Shown here piece by piece: positions 1 to 4,956 of a stretch of DNA of 9,113 nt (position 1 is the first letter of the stretch; each line of letters opens with the position of its first letter). A program made the position numbers and the translations under genes. Below the pieces are notes generated by a model. The model had not been told where the DNA came from, did no database searches, and saw only the letters and a program-made list of their open reading frames with translations. Source of the DNA: an uncultured bacterium (GTDB lineage: Bacteria; Hydrogenedentota; Hydrogenedentia; Hydrogenedentales; CAILVY01); contig CALEDJ010000044.1 in assembly GCA_937951485.1 (NCBI GenBank), positions 1-9,113 on the forward strand, written 5' to 3'.

Positions 1-509
1 CCGCCGAGGATTTCGATGCGTTTTCCGAAGCGGGACCCGATGCGGTTGCCGATGAGCATGCCGGTTATGGTGACGAGTCCGGTGACGACACCGATGATGA
101 CGACGGCGGACCAGATGTGGACGTCGAGCACGGCGAAACTGATGCCCACGGCGAGCGCGTCAATGCTGGTGGCGAAGGACAGGACAATGAGGCTCAGGCC
201 GCGCGTGGGGTCGGCGGTCTGGGATGTGTTTTCTTCGGATCGGAACGCGCCCGCGATGGCCCTGACGCCGATGAAGGAGAGCAGGCCGAAGGCCACCCAG
301 TGGTCCCAGGCCTTGATCCACTGCTCGAAGGACAAGCCCGCACCCCAGCCGATGATCGGCATGATCGTCTGGAACATGCCGAAATGGAATGCGAAGCGGA
401 AAATCTGCCGGGGAGACGTCCCGCCCAGCATCACGCTGGCGGCAATGGCCACGGCGAAGGTGTCCATCGCCAAACCCAGGGCGATGGCGACAATCATGGG
501 CAGACTCAT
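1..509 (-). CDS. mntP: MntP-type manganese efflux pump, 3' end cut by window edge
   Basis: Reading the minus strand from the ATG at 509-507 gives about 170 residues, open to the window edge. The protein is a run of hydrophobic helices with the MntP hallmarks: an acidic residue in helix 1 (AMDTFAVAIA, Asp16), the FHFGMFQTIMPIIGW block (residues 42-55), a second-half repeat with ATSIDALAVG (Asp117), and the closing IGNRIGSRFGKRIEILGG. Proteins of this family export Mn(II) across the inner membrane and protect against manganese excess; the two halves arise from an internal duplication, and the helix 1 and helix 4 aspartates are conserved. E. coli MntP has 188 residues, so roughly the last helix should lie beyond base 1. 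A GAGG Shine-Dalgarno core at 521-518 sits 8 bases before the ATG and supports this start. The gene is separated by 255 bases from the small anchored protein upstream and probably has its own promoter. The family call is firm; the metal is inferred from family. Confidence 0.93.
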   Translation of the reverse strand, partial: MSLPMIVAIALGLAMDTFAVAIAASVMLGGTSPRQIFRFAFHFGMFQTIMPIIGWGAGLSFEQWIKAWDHWVAFGLLSFIGVRAIAGAFRSEENTSQTADPTRGLSLIVLSFATSIDALAVGISFAVLDVHIWSAVVIIGVVTGLVTITGMLIGNRIGSRFGKRIEILG

Positions 510-557
510 TGCAGCAACCTCGGTGGTTGTGGTGAAGGAGACGGTGTTCAGGCAGTC

Positions 558-586
558 ATTTTAAGCAAAGACACGGTGGTTTCTAA
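558..586 (-). promoter_or_regulatory. Candidate promoter for mntP
   Basis: On the minus strand TTAGAA (586-581) and TAAAAT (563-558) are separated by 17 bases. The -10 box matches 5 of 6 consensus positions and the -35 only 3 of 6. A start near 551 would give a leader of about 40 bases, too short for a riboswitch. A second, weaker pair further up is TTGACC (611-606) with CTTTAG (588-583), also 17 bases apart. The rest of 510-764 holds no gene that I can support. Confidence 0.3.
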
Positions 587-764
587 AGGATATCATGTAC
601 CGCAGGGTCAACAGGCAAACAAGAAACCAACAGAACACACGGGGCGCAAGGGACGTGAAGCACCCTACGCTTGCTGAGGAAAATCCGGACAGAAGCTTGC
701 GGCGCCATGTGAATGCCATGTTTCCATGAACTGAACGCGGCCCGATGATCGTGTTCTTTGTTCC

Positions 765-1250
765 TCAGCGGATGCGCTGGACGGGCCGTCCCTGATAGAC
801 GAGTTGATCGCCCCGGATTTCACATGCGATAGTCTGGGTCTGGCCGAATGCGCTGACGGTTGCAGTCACCTGCCGGCCCGCCACGCGCCAGTTCCCCGTC
901 ACCTGCCCGACCATGGGATGCGTGGCGACCAATTGGCCGCCCGGCTCGAGAAAAATCTGGACCGTGCCGTAGGGGGTGTTCACCTGCCAGCCCGTGCCCG
1001 TCAGAGAATTGGCGTCGAACTGAAACGGCGCGGCATGTTGCGGCGGGGGCGTATATAAAGGCTGTTGCACCTGAGGCGGGGGGGCTTGCGGCGGGGGTGT
1101 CGGGAGCGCCGCAGGCGCGTCGTCGGGCGGTCTGGGGGTGGATGATTCCTGCGGCGCGGGCGGCGGCGCGCCTGCCAGACCGGCGATCAACGGCACCGCC
1201 AGCACCAACGCCAGCACTGCCGCAAAGACAATCAACACTTTCTTGTTCAT
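765..1250 (-). CDS. Small membrane-anchored protein with Pro-rich linker and C-terminal beta domain (paralogue B)
   Basis: This gene encodes 161 residues of unknown function. The N-terminus (MNKKVLIVF, then a hydrophobic stretch to about residue 27) is an uncleaved anchor or a signal peptide; no lipobox cysteine follows. Residues 28-76 form a proline-rich, presumably disordered linker. Residues 79-161 form a compact, strand-rich domain with the blocks LTGTGWQV, GGQLVATHP, VTGNWRVAG and IACEIRG. The same blocks occur in the same order in the protein encoded just upstream (1353-1784), so the two are tandem paralogues. The domain is thus likely held outside the inner membrane. The start is the ATG at 1250-1248, preceded at 9 bases by GGAAAGG (1266-1260); an in-frame ATG at 1325 gives an unlikely leader and no anchor at the N-terminus. 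The single Cys143 is conserved in the paralogue. The block pattern loosely recalls lipocalin-like or META-type small barrels, but I cannot assign a family. Confidence 0.8.
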   Translation of the reverse strand: MNKKVLIVFAAVLALVLAVPLIAGLAGAPPPAPQESSTPRPPDDAPAALPTPPPQAPPPQVQQPLYTPPPQHAAPFQFDANSLTGTGWQVNTPYGTVQIFLEPGGQLVATHPMVGQVTGNWRVAGRQVTATVSAFGQTQTIACEIRGDQLVYQGRPVQRIR

Positions 1251-1352
1251 GGTAAATTGCCTTTCCGGCGGATGTGTGGAAACATCGCTCCAGGCCGCGT
1301 CTGCACCGCGCCCGGCGCAGGACAACGCGTGGTTCGCGCTCGAACGCGGAAA

Positions 1353-1784
1353 TCAGCGAACCTTTTTGATTTCAACGTCGCCGGCAAAGATGCGCTCGCC
1401 GATGATGTCGCAGGCCACTTCGTTCTTCTTTCCCTGGAACTCCACCGACGCAATCAATTTTGCGCCCTCCACCCGCCAGTTGCCTGTCAGGGTGTCCGTG
1501 CCGATCATCTGGCGCGCGATGGGCGCGAACATCGCGGGCACGGTGGCCACGGCCTGCCCGCCGGAATTCAGCGTGATCGTGACGGCCACCGGCAATTCCT
1601 TGGTCTTGACTTCCCATGCGGTGCCGACGAGGTTGGTCGCATTCCACTTGGGCGGCTCCGGGGGCGGCTTTTGCACCGGCTGCGGCGACGCGCCGCCCAT
1701 GCCACCCGCCAGTTGGCCCGCAATCGGCACAATGACCAACACCGCCAACACGACGCCGAACCCAATCAGCAGTTTCTTGTTCAC
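1353..1784 (-). CDS. Small membrane-anchored protein with C-terminal beta domain (paralogue A)
   Basis: This gene encodes 143 residues of unknown function. It begins with NKKLLIGF and a hydrophobic helix to about residue 27, followed by a short Gly/Pro-rich linker (28-46) and a strand-rich domain (48-143). Conserved blocks shared with the downstream paralogue are LVGTAWEV, GGQAVATVP, LTGNWRVEG and VACDIIG, including the only cysteine (Cys125). I chose the GTG at 1784-1782: GAGGAGA (1800-1794) lies 9 bases upstream, the resulting N-terminus matches the paralogue residue for residue in its first four positions, and longer in-frame readings run into the palindromic repeat. The gene precedes paralogue B by 102 bases on the same strand, so co-transcription is plausible. 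Compared with B the linker is much shorter and the loop between the second and third blocks is about 9 residues longer. Periplasmic exposure is inferred from the anchor; the role is unknown. Confidence 0.8.
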   Translation of the reverse strand: MNKKLLIGFGVVLAVLVIVPIAGQLAGGMGGASPQPVQKPPPEPPKWNATNLVGTAWEVKTKELPVAVTITLNSGGQAVATVPAMFAPIARQMIGTDTLTGNWRVEGAKLIASVEFQGKKNEVACDIIGERIFAGDVEIKKVR

Positions 1785-1793
1785 TGCAAAGTG

Positions 1794-1800
1794 TCTCCTC
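1794..1800 (-). promoter_or_regulatory. Shine-Dalgarno site that fixes a GTG start
   Basis: GAGGAGA on the minus strand lies 9 bases before the GTG at 1784. It is the best ribosome-binding match near this gene and selects GTG over upstream in-frame ATG codons, which have no comparable site. Confidence 0.7.
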
Positions 1801-1856
1801 GCAACGGATGAGATTCCCGATGACGCCGCTTCACAACTCAAATGACGCGGACCCAT

Positions 1857-1886
1857 AGCGTACCCTCTTCGCGGGAATTGGGTCAA
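1857..1886 (-). promoter_or_regulatory. Candidate promoter for the two small anchored proteins
   Basis: TTGACC (1886-1881) and TACGCT (1862-1857) are 18 bases apart on the minus strand, between the palindromic element and the GTG start at 1784. The -35 box is good (5 of 6); the -10 box is poor (3 of 6). A start near 1850 would leave a leader of about 65 bases. Confidence 0.3.
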
Positions 1887-1894
1887 CTTCGTGA

Positions 1895-2016
1895 CAACCC
1901 CGGGCATTGGCGAAATGGGCGTTTCGGACCTCAGTTCCGTCAAGAGTCCCAGACATTTCGTGTTCTTAAACGCAAAAACAGTCCATTTCGCAAATGCCTC
2001 AACCCCGGGCATTGGC
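1895..2016. repeat. Palindromic intergenic element bounded by 17-base direct repeats
   Basis: The 17-mer CAACCCCGGGCATTGGC occurs exactly at 1895-1911 and again at 2000-2016. Overlapping and inside these copies is an inverted repeat: 1903-1918 and 1983-1998 are complementary at 15 of 16 positions. A second inverted pair, GCGTTT (1919-1924) with AAACGC (1968-1973), continues the stem inward across a 9-base bulge. A transcript of either strand could therefore fold into one long hairpin of about 96 bases. The element sits 15 bases beyond the hydrolase stop codon, between that gene and the small-protein pair. It encodes no protein I can support. It resembles a MITE or REP-like dispersed repeat, and it could also end hydrolase transcription, but it lacks a clear T-tract. 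Copy number elsewhere cannot be judged from this window. Confidence 0.7.
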
Positions 2017-2031
2017 CAACGGAACGATCCG

Positions 2032-2994
2032 TCAGCCGTTTCGCTTCAGGAACTCGATAAGAATGGGGTTGACGATATCCGGAACCTCGTAGTTGACCGT
2101 GTGACAGGCCCCGGCGACGGCGTGAAACTCGATGTGGGGTATGGCTTGAATGACTTGCGCATGATGGGCGTATGGCACCACATGGTCATGATCGCCCCAG
2201 ATGAGAAGGCCGGGATGCGGTTTCTGTCCGGCGCGCTCATATACCGGACGGAGCGTAAGCAGCGGATTGTGGCGCAGCGTGGACAGAAGCGCGCGCTTGT
2301 AGCCTTTGTACCGCATGGGTTCGGTGTAGAGCGCGACAAAGGCGGCGGCTTCGTCGGGATTACTCTGAAAAGGTTGCGCGATGTTGCGGATCAGAGTATG
2401 GTCGCCCATGAGTTTCAGCAGCCATTCGCCGAAGAGGGGCCATTGCACCGCGCGGTAACGCAGCGGCACATCCACAGGGAAACCCGCCGGCGCAATGAGC
2501 GCGTAGCGCCGCACACGCTCCGGATGCCGGTCGAGAAAGTGCATGGCGATCGCCCCGCCCATGGACAGCCCCACGAGATCCACCGGCCCGACCGCACCGA
2601 ACGCACCGAGCAGTTCAACGAGTTGCCGGTCAAAGAGGTCTGCGTCGTAGCGGATACGGGGACGGTCCGAATAGCCGCGTCCATAGAGGTCATAGCGCAG
2701 CACCCGGAGACCCGCGTCCGCCAACGCGTTTATCTGTCGGTCCCAGATGAACGCCCCCCCGGAAAAACCGTGCACCAGCACGACCACCGGCCCGTCTTCC
2801 GGCCCGGCCCATTCATAGTGCGTGACGCCATCGGACAGCCGGATGAAATGGCAGTCAGGCATTTTGGCGCGCAGCGCATCATCGAGCACAAGCGTCTCCA
2901 TATCCCCCACGACAAAGGGATACGCCCCCGCCACCGCCAGCAGCACGACGATCGCCGCCGCCATCCCGATCAGAATCTTCCCGCGCCCGCTCAT
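2032..2994 (-). CDS. Membrane-anchored alpha/beta-fold hydrolase
   Basis: This gene encodes 320 residues. An N-terminal hydrophobic segment (about 7-29) follows a short basic start and would anchor the enzyme in the inner membrane with the catalytic domain outside, or act as a signal peptide. The rest is a complete alpha/beta hydrolase of the fold-1 type: the oxyanion HGFSGG (75-80), the DLYGRGYSDRP loop (102-112), the nucleophile elbow GLSMGG with Ser144, the acid Asp270 in WGDHD, and His298 in the segment GACHTVNYE. The catalytic triad is intact. A lid region is likely at about residues 172-240. Such enzymes cleave esters, lactones or C-C bonds; the substrate cannot be told from sequence, though the loop motifs recall monoglyceride lipase and meta-cleavage product hydrolase relatives. 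The ATG start at 2994 has GGGGG about 5 bases upstream, and an extended -10 promoter lies close by. The palindromic element follows the stop codon. Confidence 0.9.
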   Translation of the reverse strand: MSGRGKILIGMAAAIVVLLAVAGAYPFVVGDMETLVLDDALRAKMPDCHFIRLSDGVTHYEWAGPEDGPVVVLVHGFSGGAFIWDRQINALADAGLRVLRYDLYGRGYSDRPRIRYDADLFDRQLVELLGAFGAVGPVDLVGLSMGGAIAMHFLDRHPERVRRYALIAPAGFPVDVPLRYRAVQWPLFGEWLLKLMGDHTLIRNIAQPFQSNPDEAAAFVALYTEPMRYKGYKRALLSTLRHNPLLTLRPVYERAGQKPHPGLLIWGDHDHVVPYAHHAQVIQAIPHIEFHAVAGACHTVNYEVPDIVNPILIEFLKRNG

Positions 2995-3023
2995 GATTTC
3001 CCCCGTGTTTTCGGTTGTGATGC

Positions 3024-3032
3024 ATCATAGCA
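3024..3032 (-). promoter_or_regulatory. Extended -10 promoter for the hydrolase
   Basis: TGCTATGAT on the minus strand (3032-3024) is an extended -10 element: a TG one base before a TATGAT hexamer that matches 5 of 6. There is no good -35 box at the proper distance, which is usual for extended -10 promoters. Transcription would begin near 3017, leaving a leader of about 22 bases with the ribosome-binding site. The same nine bases occur in the tRNA promoter. Confidence 0.5.
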
Positions 3033-3094
3033 CACCGCGGCGTCCCAAACGCGAGCGCCAAAAAAGCCCATGCCGCGAATGCCGGAGTCTCCCT

Positions 3095-3137
3095 GAAAAC
3101 AGACAACCGGCGGGCCGGTTTTCAGACCGGACCCGCC
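3095..3137 (-). terminator. Hairpin terminator downstream of the tRNA
   Basis: Read on the minus strand, GGCGGG (3137-3132), a bulged T, CCGGT (3130-3126), a 6-base loop, ACCGG (3119-3115) and CCCGCC (3114-3109) form an 11-pair stem directly after the tRNA. The following bases are T-rich (GGTTGTCTGTTTTC) but not a pure T-run. A competing hairpin uses the perfect 7-pair stem 3105-3111 with 3114-3120, which lies directly before that T-rich stretch. Either would release RNA polymerase after the tRNA and insulate the hydrolase gene. Confidence 0.5.
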
Positions 3138-3148
3138 GTGCATTGTTC

Positions 3149-3224
3149 TGGTAGCGGCGGACGGGATCGAACCGCCGACACGCGGATTATGATTCCGCTG
3201 CTCTACCAACTGAGCTACGCCGCC
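3149..3224 (-). tRNA. tRNA-Met (CAU), elongator type
   Basis: The minus strand folds into a complete 76-base cloverleaf: acceptor GGCGGCG paired with CGCCGCT, D-arm GCTC/GAGC, anticodon stem GCGGA/TCCGC around loop ATCATAA, a 5-base variable loop, T-arm GGCGG/CCGTC with loop TTCGATC, discriminator A and an encoded CCA (3151-3149). The anticodon is CAU at positions 34-36. The paired first base and the absence of the three G-C pairs next to the anticodon loop exclude an initiator tRNA. A tRNA-Ile that reads AUA after lysidine modification of C34 has the same anticodon and cannot be fully excluded. Oddities are a G1-U72 wobble at the acceptor end and a purine, A32, at the start of the anticodon loop. 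Confidence 0.93.
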
Positions 3225-3236
3225 TTGAGATTTATG

Positions 3237-3265
3237 ATCATAGCAGACGGACGATGTTTTGTCCA
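3237..3265 (-). promoter_or_regulatory. Promoter of the tRNA
   Basis: TGGACA (3265-3260) and TATGAT (3242-3237) are 17 bases apart on the minus strand, each matching consensus at 5 of 6 positions, and a TG one base before the -10 adds an extended element. The predicted start is near 3230, about six bases before the mature tRNA 5' end. This is the strongest promoter in the window, as suits a tRNA. Confidence 0.75.
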
Positions 3266-3374
3266 GTTTTTCGCGACGTTTGAGCCAAGCCCCACCCGTG
3301 GGTGCGCCGGGTTCGGCAGGATCAAACGTGCGGAGTGGATGGGGCGGGGCAGGGGCGTCATGCGCCTGTCGTGG

Positions 3375-3404
3375 TTGTGCGGCGCGGGAGGCGTTTCCTA
3401 TAAT
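3375..3404 (+). promoter_or_regulatory. Promoter of the Gfo/Idh/MocA gene
   Basis: A perfect TATAAT -10 box (3399-3404) is preceded at 18 bases by TTGTGC (3375-3380), which matches only the TTG half of the -35 consensus. Transcription would start near 3411, giving a leader of about 59 bases that contains a hairpin next to the ribosome-binding site. The gap 3225-3469 holds this promoter and the divergent tRNA promoter and no gene. Confidence 0.6.
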
Positions 3405-3437
3405 CGAAGCACAAGTGTTTAACCACAGGCGCGGATG

Positions 3438-3461
3438 CGGCGGCCAGTCCGCCGAAAGGAG
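3438..3461 (+). promoter_or_regulatory. Leader hairpin abutting the Shine-Dalgarno site
   Basis: CGGCGG (3438-3443) and CCGCCG (3449-3454) form a perfect 6-pair GC stem with a 5-base loop. The Shine-Dalgarno sequence AAAGGAG (3455-3461) begins at the next base and lies 8 bases before the ATG at 3470. The hairpin leaves the site unpaired, so it may keep the ribosome-binding site open or protect the 5' end. Confidence 0.45.
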
Positions 3462-3469
3462 AAGAAGCC

Positions 3470-4714
3470 ATGAGCAATTTCAAGTTGGGGTTTATCGGGG
3501 CGGGGTTCATCGCAAAATTCCAGGCCAGGGCGTTGAGGGGCGTGCGGGATGTCAGCCTGGCCGGGGTCCATGCGCTGAAGGGCGCGGAGGAACTCGCCGC
3601 GACCGCCAATGAGACAGGCGTAGGGCCGTGCAAGGTGTATCCAGACGTGGCGGAGTTGTGCAAGCATGTGGACGCCGTGGCGATTTTCGCGCCGAACTAC
3701 GCCCGCATCGAATTGATGGAACAAATCCGCGACGCGGTGAAGGCGGGTGCGGGACTCAAGGGCATCATCTGCGAGAAGCCCCTGGGCCGGACCGTGGCCG
3801 AAGCGCAGCGGCTGGTGGACATCGCCGGGGAAACGGGCCTGCCGACCGCCTATTTCGAGAACCAGATTCACATGAAGGGCATCCGCGCGCAGATGCAGCA
3901 GTTACTGCCGCAGCAGCGGGCCATGGGGCCGCTGGGGCTGGCGCGCAGCGCCGAGGAACACAGCGGACCGCATGAAGGCTGGTTCTGGGACCCCACGCGC
4001 CAGGGTGGCGGCGTGCTCTGCGACATGGGCTGCCACAGCATCGCCTGCTGCTGGTTCGTGCTGACGCCCGCCGGCAAGCCGGTGACTTTTCTGGAGCCGG
4101 TGGACGTGTCGGCGGAGACGGCCCTGCTCAAGTGGGGCCTGCCGCCATGGCGCAAGCGCCTGCTCGACCGCATGGGCGTGGACTATGGCAAGACGCCCGC
4201 CGAGGACTTCGCCACCGGCATCGTCTCCTTCCGCAACCCGGAGACCGGCCAGATCGTCAAAGGCCAATTCACCAATTCGTGGATGTACGACAAGCAGGGC
4301 CTGCGCCTCATGATGGACGGCCTGGGGCCGGGCTACGCCTTCGAGTTCAACTCGCTCCAGTCCTCGCTCCAAATCTTCATCGGCGATGACGCCGCCGAGG
4401 CGGTCGCCGACGCGGAAGCCGCGCTCGAAAAGTCCACCGCGTCCCGCGGCCTGCTCATCGTCGAGCCGAACGAAGCGGACCTTTACGGTTATGTGGACGA
4501 AATCGAAGACGCCGTCGCCGCATTCAAGCAGGGCAAAGACGGCTTCCTCAACTTCGCGTACGGCCTCGAAATCACCAAACTCTGCCAGGCCGCCTACATG
4601 GCCGCCGAACGCGGTGTCCGCATTGACCTGACCGATAAAAAGATTCAGAACGAATTGAAAACCTACACTTCCCTCATCGCCCAAGGGCGCGGCGCGGAAG
4701 TGCTGATGAAATAA
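3470..4714 (+). CDS. Gfo/Idh/MocA-family NAD(P)-dependent oxidoreductase
   Basis: This gene encodes 414 residues, a usual length for the family. The N-terminal Rossmann fold starts with GFIGAGFIAKF (7-17), the dinucleotide-binding glycine motif. CEKPLGRT (101-108) carries the family's Lys103 of the EKP signature, and GGGVLCDMGCHS (179-190) in the C-terminal beta-sheet domain supplies Asp185 and His189, which match the family's catalytic positions. There is no signal peptide or lipobox, so it should be cytoplasmic. Members oxidise or reduce sugars, inositols and related polyols with NAD or NADP; the substrate is not evident here and no sugar gene is adjacent. A good AAAGGAG site fixes the ATG start. 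Its own promoter upstream and a terminator downstream suggest a single-gene transcript. The C-terminal residues 330-414 are mainly helical and charged, as in other members of this group. Confidence 0.92.
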   Translation: MSNFKLGFIGAGFIAKFQARALRGVRDVSLAGVHALKGAEELAATANETGVGPCKVYPDVAELCKHVDAVAIFAPNYARIELMEQIRDAVKAGAGLKGIICEKPLGRTVAEAQRLVDIAGETGLPTAYFENQIHMKGIRAQMQQLLPQQRAMGPLGLARSAEEHSGPHEGWFWDPTRQGGGVLCDMGCHSIACCWFVLTPAGKPVTFLEPVDVSAETALLKWGLPPWRKRLLDRMGVDYGKTPAEDFATGIVSFRNPETGQIVKGQFTNSWMYDKQGLRLMMDGLGPGYAFEFNSLQSSLQIFIGDDAAEAVADAEAALEKSTASRGLLIVEPNEADLYGYVDEIEDAVAAFKQGKDGFLNFAYGLEITKLCQAAYMAAERGVRIDLTDKKIQNELKTYTSLIAQGRGAEVLMK

Positions 4715-4735
4715 GCGGCGGATTTTGCATTTGCA

Positions 4736-4769
4736 CAGTGCACGCAGCACTGCGGACCCCGCTTTTTTT
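4736..4769 (+). terminator. Intrinsic terminator after the oxidoreductase gene
   Basis: GCGG (4752-4755), loop ACC, and CCGC (4759-4762) are followed at once by seven T (4763-4769), the arrangement of a Rho-independent terminator. The stem is short, but an adjoining 6-pair hairpin, CAGTGC (4736-4741) with GCACTG (4747-4752), and an outer pairing of AGCGG (4714-4718) with CCGCT (4759-4763) can add to it. The element begins 21 bases after the stop codon. Confidence 0.6.
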
Positions 4770-4920
4770 CCTCGATGGCCTGCGTGCTGTGTTCCGTTGC
4801 GCTGTATATCATTTCAGCCACTTCACATGCTTTGGAGATGATGCGTATGGGGGTGGGGGCAGTGAGGACAAGAAAACATTGTAAAGCGCCAAGTATTGGT
4901 AGTGTTTTTCCGGGTTTTTC

Positions 4921-4949
4921 TGGTCAATTCCTCCCCTTTCTGGTATCCT
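4921..4949 (+). promoter_or_regulatory. Candidate promoter giving a leaderless AsmA-like transcript
   Basis: TGGTCA (4921-4926) and TATCCT (4944-4949) are 17 bases apart. A start seven to eight bases beyond the -10 box falls on or next to the A of the ATG at 4957. No purine-rich Shine-Dalgarno sequence precedes that ATG, which fits a leaderless message. Apart from this and the terminator, the gap 4715-4956 shows nothing definite. Confidence 0.4.
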
Positions 4950-4956
4950 GTAAGAC

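Noticed and set aside
16-677. Plus-strand frames of 182 and 186 codons at the left end
   Set aside because: They are the antisense shadow of mntP; the first is full of Met, Ser, Pro and Thr because it is the reverse of codons for hydrophobic helices.
705-729. Three close copies of CCATG (705, 716, 724)
   Set aside because: The copies are 5 to 6 bases long with uneven spacing of 11 and 8 bases, so chance is sufficient explanation and no site is recognised.
1138-1845. Open frame of 235 codons on the plus strand across the two small-protein genes
   Set aside because: It is antisense to two genes with good ribosome-binding sites and mutual similarity, and its own product shows no domain.
1891-3030. 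Open frame of 379 codons on the plus strand opposite the hydrolase
   Set aside because: The opposite strand carries a complete catalytic triad and hydrolase motifs. The plus frame has no recognisable motif and starts inside the palindromic element.
3293-3304. CACCC-GT-GGGTG hairpin in the divergent intergenic region
   Set aside because: A two-base loop does not fold well, no T-run follows, and it lies upstream of both promoters, so no function is supported.
3902-4750. Open frame of 282 codons on the minus strand opposite the oxidoreductase
   Set aside because: The plus-strand gene has all Gfo/Idh/MocA motifs in one frame; the minus frame has none and no ribosome-binding site.
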